From assembly GCA_964460315.1 (NCBI GenBank), contig CAYWPQ010000004.1:1-64000 (forward strand): a DNA stretch of 64,000 nucleotides, read 5' to 3'. Of the stretch, positions 1 through 8,821 are shown piece after piece (position 1 is the first letter of the stretch; the number at the start of each line of letters is the position of its first letter). The translations under genes and the position numbers were made by a program. Source of the stretch: Lacustribacter sp964460315 (GTDB lineage: Bacteria; Pseudomonadota; Gammaproteobacteria; Burkholderiales; Burkholderiaceae_A). Under the pieces are notes generated by a model. That model did no database searches. It was given only the letters and a program-made list of their open reading frames with translations, and had not been told where the DNA came from.

Positions 1-15
1 CCGCCCCATACGCAC

Positions 16-1323
16 TTGAACGCTCTGCCGCTTTGGTCTCACCTTACCGCCGTTGTGGTTCTGCTGCTGCTTTCCGGGTTCTTTTCGATTTCTGAAACCA
101 GCATGATGGCGGTGAACCGCTACCGAATTCGTCACCTGGCCGGCCAGGGAAAATCCGGCGCCAAAAGGGTTCTGAGCCTGCTGAACCAGACGGACCGTCT
201 GCTGGCCACCATTTTATTGGGCAATAACCTGGTCAATTCCGCCCTGACGGCTCTGGTCACTGCGATGGCCATTCAGTCGTTTGGCAATAACGACACCGTG
301 TTGGCGGCGGCCACTACCGTGGTGGCTTTTGCCATCATCATCTTTGCCGAAATCACGCCGAAGATTGTTGGGGCAAGCCGCCCTGAGCCCATTGCCATGG
401 CGGCAAGCCTGGTGCTTGCGCCGCTGGTGAAAGTGGCCTACCCCTTGGTGGTGGTGGTCAACACCGTGGTGGCGGGCCTGCTTCGCACCCTTCGGCTGAA
501 AAAACTAACCGACGCCCCTGCCAACCAGGCCATGTCGCCGCAGGAACTTCGCACCGCCATTCTTGAATCCACCCGCCTCATTCCGGCCAAGCACCGTAGC
601 ATCATGCTGAATCTTTTTGATATTGAAGATCTGACGGTGGACGACGTGATGATTCCGCGAAGCCGCATTGAAGCGCTTGATCTGGAATCGGACGCACAGA
701 CGCTGATTGATCAGCTGTCAACCTGCTTTCACAACAAACTGCCCGTTTACGAAGGCGATATTCATAACCTGGTGGGCATTCTTCACGTGCGCAAGGCGCT
801 TTCGCTTGTCTCGCGCGAAGAAGTGTCCACGGAGGCGCTTCGGGAAATCCTGACGGAACCCTATTTCGTCCCAAGCGGCACCCCACTTTTCACGCAGATG
901 CAATACTTCCAAGAAAACAAACAACGAATTGGTTTGGTGGTCGATGAATACGGCGAGATCGAAGGCCTGATCACTCTGGAAGACATTGTGGAAGAGCTGG
1001 TGGGTAAGTTCACCACTGATGCACCGGGGGCTCAGCCCTTGGGCATGCACTGGGGCGCTGACGGAACGGTCATTGTGGACGGCACCTCGCCCATTCGGGA
1101 GATCAACCGACACCTTGGGCTTGATCTTCCCGTGGAGGGCCCAAGAACTCTGAACGGCCTTTTGCTTGAAACCCTTGAAGATCTGCCTGACGCACTTGTT
1201 TCCGTAAAGATTGCTGGCGTTCCCATGGAAATTCTGCAGACGCAGGGCCGTCTCATCCGCCGCGTTCGGCTGAATCGTCCGTTGGTCACTGAAGATGCAG
1301 ATGACGAGAACTCTTTAATCTAG
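16..1323 (+). CDS. CNNM/CBS-domain membrane protein (HlyC/CorC family)
   Basis: Integral membrane protein of the CNNM (DUF21) plus CBS pair plus CorC_HlyC layout. Family members are linked to divalent-cation (Mg/Co) homeostasis; the transported ion cannot be told from sequence. The N-terminal third is hydrophobic with the typical LLLSGFFSISETSMMAVNRY opening and an FAEITPKIVG segment near residues 112-121. The middle carries the two CBS repeats (MIPRSRIEALDL; DEYGEIEGLITLEDIVEELV) and the C-terminus is the small CorC_HlyC domain (DGTSPIREINRHLGLDLP). The length of 435 aa is normal. The start is a TTG at 16 that fits the family's usual N-terminus, but the frame stays open to the window edge, so an upstream start is possible. 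In related genomes this gene often precedes pilB-pilC-pilD; here the prepilin peptidase-like gene follows directly. Confidence 0.9.
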   Translation: MNALPLWSHLTAVVVLLLLSGFFSISETSMMAVNRYRIRHLAGQGKSGAKRVLSLLNQTDRLLATILLGNNLVNSALTALVTAMAIQSFGNNDTVLAAATTVVAFAIIIFAEITPKIVGASRPEPIAMAASLVLAPLVKVAYPLVVVVNTVVAGLLRTLRLKKLTDAPANQAMSPQELRTAILESTRLIPAKHRSIMLNLFDIEDLTVDDVMIPRSRIEALDLESDAQTLIDQLSTCFHNKLPVYEGDIHNLVGILHVRKALSLVSREEVSTEALREILTEPYFVPSGTPLFTQMQYFQENKQRIGLVVDEYGEIEGLITLEDIVEELVGKFTTDAPGAQPLGMHWGADGTVIVDGTSPIREINRHLGLDLPVEGPRTLNGLLLETLEDLPDALVSVKIAGVPMEILQTQGRLIRRVRLNRPLVTEDADDENSLI

Positions 1324-1367
1324 TTACTGTTTATTGTTCTGAAATCAACTTCATTACCCTGTTGCGA

Positions 1368-2042
1368 ATGTTCTCCACGCTGATTCCTGCAATCACGGCA
1401 ACACTTCTGGCTGCGCTAATCACCACTCCGCTTGCGATCCGACTGGGTTCGGTGGGGCTGCGCCCCTGGCTTGACCCAGAAGCAATTCAAACCGTTTCAC
1501 GGATGACGCTTGCCTGGTGGGGGGTGACGGCAGCTCTGAGCCTGGCCACAGGGGTGTTCCTGGCCTGGGTGTGGCCTCAGCCCAATGACCAGGTATCCAT
1601 TATTCCGGTGGCCGTTGCATCGGGGGTGTTGATCGCCCTGCTGCTGACACTGGCAAGAATCGATCATGCCCACAGGCTTTTACCCGACAGCCTGACGCTG
1701 GCCTTGGTGCTCTCGGGCTTTGCCTTCCACGGGCTTTTTAATCCCTGGGGCTTGATGAATTCCGTCATCGGGGCCCTTGCCGGTTACGCCGTACTTTGGG
1801 GTTTTACCAAGGCCTATGAAAGGCTTCGCAAAGTCAACGCCATGGGGCGGGGGGACTTTGCCATGACGGCTGGAATCGGTGCCTGGGTGGGATGGCCGCT
1901 TCTGCCGCTTGCCTTGACAGTGGCCTGTCTTGTGGGTCTGATGGTGGTCATGATTCAACGAAAAACTTGGCGGTCGGAAGAACTCGCCTTTGGTCCTGCT
2001 CTGGCCTGCGGGGCCCTGGCGGCCTGGGTTCAGATTGTCTAA
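1368..2042 (+). CDS. Prepilin peptidase (A24), methylase domain absent
   Basis: A polytopic membrane protein of about 224 aa matching the C-terminal peptidase half of PilD/GspO aspartic peptidases, which cleave type IV prepilin leaders at the inner membrane. Both catalytic aspartate contexts remain: RIDHAHRLLPD and MGRGDFAMTAGIGAWVGW. The late FGPALA segment (IPFGP in PilD) is also present. The N-terminal membrane segment is followed at once by the peptidase helices, and the usual cytoplasmic N-methyltransferase insert with paired CxxC motifs is missing. I chose ATG 1368; an in-frame TTG at 1362 is the alternative. The stop overlaps the TTG start of coaE by 8 nt. Usual partners pilB and pilC are not upstream. 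It may process a minor pseudopilin or be a relic. Confidence 0.8.
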   Translation: MFSTLIPAITATLLAALITTPLAIRLGSVGLRPWLDPEAIQTVSRMTLAWWGVTAALSLATGVFLAWVWPQPNDQVSIIPVAVASGVLIALLLTLARIDHAHRLLPDSLTLALVLSGFAFHGLFNPWGLMNSVIGALAGYAVLWGFTKAYERLRKVNAMGRGDFAMTAGIGAWVGWPLLPLALTVACLVGLMVVMIQRKTWRSEELAFGPALACGALAAWVQIV

Positions 2043-2631
2043 ACGCATCGTCATTCTTACGGGTGGAATTGGCTGCGGAAAATCCGAGGCCGCACGGTGT
2101 TTTCATGCCCTTGGCATTGAAACCCTGGACGCCGATGATCTTGCCCATGCTCTGACCGGGCCATCGGGGGACGCCCTTCCCGCCATTCAGCAGGCTTTTG
2201 GCACCGAATTTATTGACCCAGACCACGGGCTGCGCCGGGACCTTATGCGTCAACGCGTATTTTCAGACGCTGCAGCCAAGGCCAGACTAGAAGGCATTCT
2301 TCACCCGATGATTCAGGCCAAAGCCCACGAGGCTCTTGACCAAGCGAAGTCCAATTACGTGATCTATGTTGTCCCCCTCTGGTTTGAAAAAGCCCCTCAT
2401 GCAATCAAGCCCTGGAAGATCGTTACCCTGGACTGCCCCGAAGAGACCCAGATCCAGAGAGTCATGTCCCGAAGCTCACTCCGGCGAGACGAGGTGTTGG
2501 CCATCATGAGTCAGCAGGTCTCGCGTGACACCCGAAGGCTCGGGGCCGATCATGTCATTCGAAACGAAGGCTCATTGAGCGATCTTCAAGACGCCATCAG
2601 GACGCTCCACCGGGAGCTAATTCGTTCATAA
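2035..2631 (+). CDS. coaE: Dephospho-CoA kinase
   Basis: Catalyses the last step of coenzyme A synthesis: ATP-dependent phosphorylation of dephospho-CoA at the 3'-hydroxyl of its ribose, in the cytoplasm. The protein opens with a P-loop (TGGIGCGKS, residues 9-17), followed by the LDADDLAH segment and a lid-type arginine stretch (RSSLRRDEVLAIM). The length from the TTG at 2035 is 198 aa, close to the 206 aa of the E. coli enzyme. This start puts the P-loop at the normal distance from the N-terminus and overlaps the end of the preceding gene by 8 nt, suggesting translational coupling. A longer frame opening at 1990 would add about 15 non-homologous residues. coaE next to a pilD-like gene and zapD is the standard betaproteobacterial order. 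Confidence 0.95.
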   Translation: MSKRIVILTGGIGCGKSEAARCFHALGIETLDADDLAHALTGPSGDALPAIQQAFGTEFIDPDHGLRRDLMRQRVFSDAAAKARLEGILHPMIQAKAHEALDQAKSNYVIYVVPLWFEKAPHAIKPWKIVTLDCPEETQIQRVMSRSSLRRDEVLAIMSQQVSRDTRRLGADHVIRNEGSLSDLQDAIRTLHRELIRS

Positions 2632-2638
2632 TTACGTG

Positions 2639-3439
2639 ATGACGACGTCGACAACCCCCAATGTCGAACAGCCCGCCGAGCTGTTGGTGTTCGAGTTCCC
2701 TTGCAATGAGCGAATCCGCTCGCTTTTGCGAATCGAAAACCTGTTCCGTCGCTGCCATCTTTACGCAGCCGGTCAAACCACCAACGATCACACCGCAGCA
2801 CTCTGGTCATTCTTTGAACTCTGTGAACTCGTGGGCAGCCGGGGCGATATTAAATCCGAACTTCTGCAAGAACTCGAACGTCAACGCGCACGGCTTAACC
2901 AATTTGAAGGCAAGCCTGGGGTCTCCACCGAAGCGCTGACCGCGCTTCTTAATGAAATTCAGCAGGTCTTTACATCCATCTCGGACGTCAATACCCGCAT
3001 GGGATCCCATGTCCCCGAACATGAATGGCTTCAAACCGTGAAAGGTCGATTCGGTATTCCGGGTGGCATCTGTGAATTTGATCTTCCTTTGCTGCATCTC
3101 TGGCTTGGTCGCCCCGTTGAACGCAGGCAGGCCATGCTCATGAGCTGGCTTGCAACACTGCGCCCACTCTTCAATGGCTCGGCCATCGTGCTGCGCCTGC
3201 TTCGCCAGAGCACTCGGTCCAGTGCCCAGGTGGCGAACAATGGCTACTTCGAGCTTCCCATGGATGGTCGTACCATTCAGATGATTCGCGTCAGCGCGCC
3301 GAAAACACCCGAGGTTGTGGCCGAAATTAGTGCCAACAAATATGTGGTCTCGGTGCGCTTTCGTCAGCCCAATGCGCTGATGCAGCTCAAATCCATCGAA
3401 ACGGAAATTCCGTTCCAGCTCACGCTCTGCAATTTCTAA
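2639..3439 (+). CDS. zapD: Cell division protein ZapD
   Basis: ZapD (YacF, DUF1342) is a cytoplasmic FtsZ-binding protein that bundles FtsZ filaments at midcell. Family landmarks are the N-terminal FEFPCNERIRSLLRIE stretch, the RGDIKSELLQELERQR helix, and the C-terminal strand region ending in IPFQLTLCNF. The length of 266 aa compares with about 247 in E. coli. The ATG at 2639 was preferred over the GTG one codon earlier; neither has a clear Shine-Dalgarno sequence. The gene follows coaE by 7 nt, so it is probably co-transcribed. Its 3' end overlaps the convergent Nudix gene by 4 nt. The yacG gene often found after zapD is absent. Confidence 0.95.
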   Translation: MTTSTTPNVEQPAELLVFEFPCNERIRSLLRIENLFRRCHLYAAGQTTNDHTAALWSFFELCELVGSRGDIKSELLQELERQRARLNQFEGKPGVSTEALTALLNEIQQVFTSISDVNTRMGSHVPEHEWLQTVKGRFGIPGGICEFDLPLLHLWLGRPVERRQAMLMSWLATLRPLFNGSAIVLRLLRQSTRSSAQVANNGYFELPMDGRTIQMIRVSAPKTPEVVAEISANKYVVSVRFRQPNALMQLKSIETEIPFQLTLCNF

Positions 3440-3858
3440 CTGCCTGCGCGCTGGGCGGCCTGACGTTGAATTTGGGGCAGAAAATCAATGCTTGCCGGTA
3501 AGACCGGGTAAGGCCAAGCGCCGCCCGGTACCACCCACAGCGTCTGCTGTTGCTCAAGCGGCTTGATCTGGCCTTCCCATTCGGTGACCCAACAAAACAC
3601 CAGTCGAACCTTTGCATGGGGATAGTCATGTTCGATCTCCCAAGCGGGTTCTGTCTGGATGACAGCAATGCCAAGTTCTTCTTGAAGCTCGCGGGTGAGC
3701 GCGGCTGCCACATCTTCTGAATGCTCGAACTTGCCGCCAGGAAATTCCCAATAGCCGGCGTAAGGCTTGCCGGCCGGCCGAGATGCCATGAGAACGGCGC
3801 CATCTCTGCGGCAGAGCATGCCAACAGCCACATCCACCAAGGGGCGCTCTGGGTTCAT
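3436..3858 (-). CDS. mutT: Nudix hydrolase, MutT type (8-oxo-dGTP diphosphatase)
   Basis: Predicted to hydrolyse oxidised nucleoside triphosphates such as 8-oxo-dGTP, keeping the precursor pool clean. The full Nudix box (G-x5-E-x7-RE-x2-EE-x-G) lies at about residues 42-64, and EFPGGKFE just before it is typical of MutT. The 140 aa length is close to the 129 aa of E. coli MutT. The last gene of a minus-strand run, it starts 36 nt after the AAA ATPase gene stops and meets zapD tail to tail with a 4-nt overlap. Some betaproteobacterial MutT proteins carry a C-terminal ThiE-like domain; this one does not. Substrate assignment is by homology and position only. Confidence 0.85.
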   Translation of the reverse strand: MNPERPLVDVAVGMLCRRDGAVLMASRPAGKPYAGYWEFPGGKFEHSEDVAAALTRELQEELGIAVIQTEPAWEIEHDYPHAKVRLVFCWVTEWEGQIKPLEQQQTLWVVPGGAWPYPVLPASIDFLPQIQRQAAQRAGS

Positions 3859-3894
3859 CGCTGATTAAAGATGATCAGTCGCCCCAGGGGTGGG

Positions 3895-4749
3895 CTAGTG
3901 TCTACCCGCCCAGTCGCGGGCAAAATGCAGGGCGACTCGGCCGGAGCGAGAGCCACGCTCGAGCGCCCATTGCAAGGCAGGCTGTCGTGCCTCTTGAATC
4001 AGCGCAGCGCTGCAACCAAATTCAGTAAGCCAGTGGCTGACGATGTCCAGATAGTCCTGCTGATTAAAGCTGTAAAACGACACCCAAAGACCGAAGCGTT
4101 CCGAGAGCGACACCTTTTCCTCAACACTTTCGCCCGGATGAATTTCACCATTGGCCTCGTAGCGGGTCTCTAAGTTGTCACTCATCTTTTCAGGCATGAG
4201 GTGACGACGGTTGGATGTCGCATAGATCAAGAGGTTGTCAGACTGCGCCGCCACGGAACCATCAAGTACCGTCTTTAGAGCCTTGTAGCCGGAATCACCC
4301 GATTCAAAGGAAAGGTCGTCACAGAACAAAATGAAACGATACGGCTGCGCAGACAGCACCTCCACAATTCGGGGGAGATCCAACAGGTCTTGCTTGTCCA
4401 CCTCGACCAGACGCAGCCCTTCGGCTGCGAATTCGGTCAGGCAGGCCCGCACTAAGGAGGACTTGCCTGTGCCCCGTGCGCCCGTCATCAAAACATTGTT
4501 GGACGGCTTTTGAGCAAGAAACTGTCGGGTGTTTTGCTCGATCAGCTTGCGTTGACGATCAATGTGCTGAAGATCAGCAAAGCGAATGCCCGCGAAATGC
4601 CCCACGGGCTCAAGGTAAGAAATATGGCCAAGCAGCGTCTGACGTCGAACCCATCGAAAGGCATGACAGGCCTCGAAGTCTGGCTGAGCAGGTGTCTTAG
4701 GAAGGTAGGCGTTGAGCTTCGCTAAAAGCTCGGAGAGCTGGGGTTCCAT
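3895..4749 (-). CDS. AAA ATPase, DUF815 family
   Basis: A 284-aa ATP-binding protein of the DUF815 family, whose role is not established. It has a Walker A motif (GARGTGKSS, residues 90-98), a Walker B-like LFCDDLSFE around residues 141-149, and a sensor region IYATSNRRHLMP. The conserved LSERFGLWVSFY block near the C-terminus is typical of the family. The ATG at 4749 gives the conserved N-terminus; an open frame extends further upstream into argJ but looks non-coding. It lies 10 nt after argJ and 36 nt before the Nudix gene, an arrangement common in Burkholderiales. No signal peptide or membrane segment is seen. Confidence 0.85.
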   Translation of the reverse strand: MEPQLSELLAKLNAYLPKTPAQPDFEACHAFRWVRRQTLLGHISYLEPVGHFAGIRFADLQHIDRQRKLIEQNTRQFLAQKPSNNVLMTGARGTGKSSLVRACLTEFAAEGLRLVEVDKQDLLDLPRIVEVLSAQPYRFILFCDDLSFESGDSGYKALKTVLDGSVAAQSDNLLIYATSNRRHLMPEKMSDNLETRYEANGEIHPGESVEEKVSLSERFGLWVSFYSFNQQDYLDIVSHWLTEFGCSAALIQEARQPALQWALERGSRSGRVALHFARDWAGRH

Positions 4750-4759
4750 GATGGTTGCT

Positions 4760-5983
4760 TTAAGACCGATAGTCCGCGTTGATCGAGACATAGTCATGGG
4801 AGAGATCGCAGGTATAGACCACTGCCTGCTCGCGCCCTCGTGCCAGGTCAATGGCGATGGTAATTTCTGACTGCTGCATCACCCGTTGTCCATCCGCTTC
4901 GGTGTAACTTGCGGCTCGCCCACCGTGTTCAGCCACCAGAACATCGTCAAGATGCACGCGAATGATCGAGACGTCGAGGTCGGGCACACCGCTGTAACCA
5001 ATGGCAGCAAGGATTCGGCCCAGATTCGGGTCGCTCGCAAAAAAGGCGGTCTTGACCAATGGGGAATGCGCCACCGCATAGCCAACAAGTCTGGCTTCCT
5101 CTCTGGAGCGGGCATGGTCGACCTTGATCGAAATAAACTTCGTGGCGCCTTCACCGTCTCGAACGATGGCCTGGGCAAGCGTTCGACAAACACCAATCAA
5201 GGCGTTTCGAAATTCGGCCCAGCCCGGGTCCGTGACGGAATTGAGCTGCAGGCCGCTTGACCCAGTAGCGGCCACCACGAAAGAGTCGTTCGTGGATGTG
5301 TCACCGTCAATGGTGATGGCATTAAATGACTCGTCGGCTGCGTCACGCACAAGTTGGTCCAGTAAGGGCTGGCTTACTGCAGCGTCGGTTGCCACATAAC
5401 CCAACATGGTGGCCATGTTGGGGCGAATCATGCCCGCACCCTTCGAGATGCCGGTGATGGTGATGGTCTTGCCTGCAATCGTTGTCTTCACCGATGCAGC
5501 CTTGGGCTGGGTGTCGGTGGTCATGATGGCCTCGGCGGCATCAAGCCAATCAGCATGACCCAGATTGGCGGTTGCTTTGATCAGGCCGTCACGAATCTTG
5601 TCCATGGGGAGGTGCTCAAGAATCACTCCCGTGCTAAACGGCAACACCTCAGAGGCCTTCACACCAAGATGGCCGGCAGCAAGCGCGGTGGTTTCTTTCG
5701 CGTTTTGAAGGCCAAGATCGCCAGTGCCGGCGTTGGCGCAACCCGTATTCACCACCCAGGCGCGAATGGGGTTGAAGGCAAGGTGTTCTTTGCAGACCTG
5801 AACGGGTGCTGCGCAAAAGGCATTCTTGGTGAACACGCCTGAAACGGTCGAGCCCTGGGCAAGTTTGACCAGCAGAATGTCTTTTCGGCCGCCTTTACGA
5901 ATTCCTGCAGACGCCACACCAAGCTCAACGCCCGCCACCGGGTGAAGATGTTCAACACGCGGAAGCGGAAGATTCACGGGCAT
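4760..5983 (-). CDS. argJ: Glutamate N-acetyltransferase / amino-acid acetyltransferase
   Basis: ArgJ transfers the acetyl group from N-acetylornithine to glutamate, recycling it in arginine synthesis; some homologues also use acetyl-CoA. The precursor cuts itself into two chains at an Ala-Thr bond. Here that site is A191-T192 within PNMATMLGYVATD, preceded by ISKGAGMIRPN. Thr192 would be the catalytic nucleophile of the beta chain. The length of 407 aa is normal. It follows secA by 27 nt and precedes the AAA ATPase by 10 nt on the same strand. Whether it is mono- or bifunctional cannot be read from sequence. Confidence 0.95.
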   Translation of the reverse strand: MPVNLPLPRVEHLHPVAGVELGVASAGIRKGGRKDILLVKLAQGSTVSGVFTKNAFCAAPVQVCKEHLAFNPIRAWVVNTGCANAGTGDLGLQNAKETTALAAGHLGVKASEVLPFSTGVILEHLPMDKIRDGLIKATANLGHADWLDAAEAIMTTDTQPKAASVKTTIAGKTITITGISKGAGMIRPNMATMLGYVATDAAVSQPLLDQLVRDAADESFNAITIDGDTSTNDSFVVAATGSSGLQLNSVTDPGWAEFRNALIGVCRTLAQAIVRDGEGATKFISIKVDHARSREEARLVGYAVAHSPLVKTAFFASDPNLGRILAAIGYSGVPDLDVSIIRVHLDDVLVAEHGGRAASYTEADGQRVMQQSEITIAIDLARGREQAVVYTCDLSHDYVSINADYRS

Positions 5984-6010
5984 GGCAGGCCTTCGCTCTG
6001 GGCTTTGGTT

Positions 6011-8794
6011 TTAATCAATCTTGCCGTGGCAAGCCTTAAACTTTTTGCCCGAGCCACAAGGGCATGGGTCATTGCGGCCCACCTTCGGGCCGCTTCGACG
6101 AACCTGGGCAATGGCTTCGTCAGCCGATTCCGCTGAACCGCCCGGTGCAGCCTGCCCAGGTGACTGGGCGGCAAGCGCTGCCGCTTCAGGGTCGTCTAAG
6201 CTGAGTGCGGCTTGGGGGTCAAAATCAGCATGCTGGTAGCTGACATCCGACAGCTTGGGTTCAGGAATGGCCTGGGCCACCTGCTCGGCACTTTGAACTT
6301 CAACATTCATCAGCACCTTGGTGACATCTCGTGCAATTCGATCAATGGTTTGTTCAAAGATTTCAAAGGCTTCGCGCTTGTATTCCTGTTTGGGGTTTTT
6401 CTGTGCATAGCCACGAAGATGGATACCCTGGCGCAGGTAATCCAACGCAGCCAGATGCTCGCGCCAGGCATGGTCAATCGTTTGCAGCAGCACGGAACGC
6501 TCAAACTGGTTAAAGGGCTCACGACCAACCGGCAAGGCTTTGTCAGCATAGGTTTTGTTGGCTGCCTGAACCACCGCCTGAAGAATTTTCTCATCGTCGA
6601 GATCGTCTTGGGTGTCGGCCATGTGTTGCAAGTCAATGGCCACGTTCCAGTCGTTGGCAAGCGTGGCCTGAAGGCCAGGGAGATCCCACTGCTCTTCAAC
6701 GCTTTCTGCAGGCACATGCGCCAGCACGATGTCGGTCATCAGGCCTTGACGCAGATTACCGACCATCACTTCAAGGTCTTCGCTTTCCAGAATTTCATTG
6801 CGCTGGCTGTAGATAATCTTGCGCTGCTCGTTGGCGACATCGTCGTATTCCAAAAGCTGCTTGCGCATATCAAAGTTACGGTTCTCGACCTTGCGCTGTG
6901 CGGATTCAATCGAGCGGGAGACCATACCCGCCTCAATGGGTTCGCCACGCGGAACGCCAAGACGATTCATGATCGCCTTCATCCGGTCGCCCGCAAAGAT
7001 GCGCAGCAGGGGGTCATCCATCGACAGATAAAAACGTGATGAACCTGGGTCGCCCTGACGGCCCGCACGACCACGAAGCTGATTGTCAATGCGGCGTGAC
7101 TCGTGACGCTCTGTTCCAATGATATGTAGGCCGCCAGCCGCGATCACCGAGTCATGCAAAGCCTGCCATTCGGAACGAAGCGTGTTGATCTGGGCTTGAC
7201 GGTCAGCATCCGAGAGCGACGCGTCTGCATTTAAGAAGTCAATCTGTTTTTCCACATTGCCGCCAAGCACGATGTCGGTGCCTCGGCCCGCCATGTTGGT
7301 GGCAATCGTGATCATTCCTGGGCGGCCAGCCTGCGCCACAATCTGGGCTTCGCGTTCGTGTTGCTTGGCGTTCAACACCTGATGGTCAAGCTTTTCCTTG
7401 TTGAGCATGCCCGACAAGAGTTCAGAACTTTCAATCGAAGTGGTGCCGACAAGAATGGGTTGACCGCGTTCGTGTCGCTCCTTGATGTCATTCAAAATGG
7501 CTTCAAACTTTTCGTCTTCAGACTTAAAGATCTGATCCTGAAGGTCAAGTCGAACCATGGGGCGGTGGGTTGGAATCACCACGGTTTCAAGGGTGTAGAT
7601 CTGCTGAAACTCGAAAGCCTCGGTGTCGGCTGTTCCCGTCATGCCCGAGAGCTTTTCGTACATGCGGAAATAATTCTGGAAGGTGATGGAAGCCAGTGTC
7701 TGGTTTTCAGCCTCAATGGGCACCGACTCCTTGGCCTCAATGGCCTGATGAAGGCCCTCTGACCAACGCCGGCCAGGCATTAAGCGGCCGGTGAATTCAT
7801 CGACGATCACAATCTTGCCGCCTTGAACCACGTAATGCTGGTCTTTATGGAACAGGGTGTGGGCCCGAAGTGCTGAGGTCAGGTGATGCAAAAGCGAGAT
7901 GTTGGATGGGTCGTAAAGGCTTGCACCCTCTGGCAAAAAGCCCATCGAAGCAAGCAGCTGCTCCGATTTTTCAAAGCCCGCTTCGGAAATAAACACCTGG
8001 CGAGATTTCTCATCCACCCAGTAATCACCCGGGGATTCTTCGGTGGCCTGTGGCTGAAGCTGCGCAGGCAGGCCGTTTAACACCTGGTACATATCCGTCT
8101 GGTCGTCGGCGTGACCGGAGATGATCAACGGTGTTCGGGCCTCGTCGATCAGGATGGAGTCAACCTCGTCGATGATCGCGTAGGTCAGGCCACGCTGAAC
8201 CCGGTTGCGCTTGTCCACCACCATGTTGTCGCGCAGGTAATCGAAACCGAATTCGTTGTTGGTTCCATAGGTGATGTCCGCCGCGTAAGCCGCCTGCTTT
8301 TCGGCATGATCCAAACGCGCCAGGTTAATTCCAACGGTCAGCCCAAGAAAGCCGTAGAGTTTGGCCATCCAGCTGGCGTCTCGTTCGGCCAGATAGTCAT
8401 TCACGGTGACCACATGAACACCGCGGCCCGTTAGCGCATTGAGGTAAGCGGGCAGGGTGGCGACAAGGGTCTTGCCTTCGCCAGTGCGCATTTCAGCAAT
8501 CTTCCCGCTGTTGAGCACCATGCCGCCGATCAGCTGAACATCGAAATGACGCATGCCGAGAGCCCGTTTGCCCGCTTCCCGGCAGACGGCAAACGCTTCG
8601 TTCAGCAGGCTGTCAAGGCTTGCGCCCTGAGCAATTCGGTCTTTGAATTCCTGCGTCTTGGCGCGAAGCGCATCGTCCGAGAGCGCCGAAACACTGGCTT
8701 CTAGCGCATTGATGGCGGCCACTCGCTGGCCGAAGGATTTGACGAGCCGGTCATTTCGGCTGCCGAAAATTTTCTTAAGGAATTGGTCGAACAT
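6011..8794 (-). CDS. secA: Preprotein translocase ATPase SecA
   Basis: Motor of the general secretion pathway, pushing unfolded preproteins through SecYEG at the inner membrane. It opens with the MFDQFLKKIFGSRNDR helix; Walker A (MRTGEGKTLV) is near residues 102-111, the DEVDSILIDEARTPLIISG block comes next, and the second motor domain contains TNMAGRGTDIVLGG. The C-terminus is a zinc-binding SEC-C tail, CPCGSGKKFKACH, that docks SecB and lipids. The 927 aa length is slightly longer than the E. coli protein. ATG 8794 was chosen over a TTG two codons upstream. The start lies only 27 bp from the divergent dciA start, so promoter elements must extend into that gene. Confidence 0.97.
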   Translation of the reverse strand: MFDQFLKKIFGSRNDRLVKSFGQRVAAINALEASVSALSDDALRAKTQEFKDRIAQGASLDSLLNEAFAVCREAGKRALGMRHFDVQLIGGMVLNSGKIAEMRTGEGKTLVATLPAYLNALTGRGVHVVTVNDYLAERDASWMAKLYGFLGLTVGINLARLDHAEKQAAYAADITYGTNNEFGFDYLRDNMVVDKRNRVQRGLTYAIIDEVDSILIDEARTPLIISGHADDQTDMYQVLNGLPAQLQPQATEESPGDYWVDEKSRQVFISEAGFEKSEQLLASMGFLPEGASLYDPSNISLLHHLTSALRAHTLFHKDQHYVVQGGKIVIVDEFTGRLMPGRRWSEGLHQAIEAKESVPIEAENQTLASITFQNYFRMYEKLSGMTGTADTEAFEFQQIYTLETVVIPTHRPMVRLDLQDQIFKSEDEKFEAILNDIKERHERGQPILVGTTSIESSELLSGMLNKEKLDHQVLNAKQHEREAQIVAQAGRPGMITIATNMAGRGTDIVLGGNVEKQIDFLNADASLSDADRQAQINTLRSEWQALHDSVIAAGGLHIIGTERHESRRIDNQLRGRAGRQGDPGSSRFYLSMDDPLLRIFAGDRMKAIMNRLGVPRGEPIEAGMVSRSIESAQRKVENRNFDMRKQLLEYDDVANEQRKIIYSQRNEILESEDLEVMVGNLRQGLMTDIVLAHVPAESVEEQWDLPGLQATLANDWNVAIDLQHMADTQDDLDDEKILQAVVQAANKTYADKALPVGREPFNQFERSVLLQTIDHAWREHLAALDYLRQGIHLRGYAQKNPKQEYKREAFEIFEQTIDRIARDVTKVLMNVEVQSAEQVAQAIPEPKLSDVSYQHADFDPQAALSLDDPEAAALAAQSPGQAAPGGSAESADEAIAQVRRSGPKVGRNDPCPCGSGKKFKACHGKID

Positions 8795-8821
8795 AGCCAA
8801 ATGATCTTAGCATGAGGGGTT

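Noticed and set aside
6212..7039. 275-codon open frame on the plus strand inside secA
   Set aside because: Antisense to conserved SecA motor sequence, without family similarity; a composition shadow.
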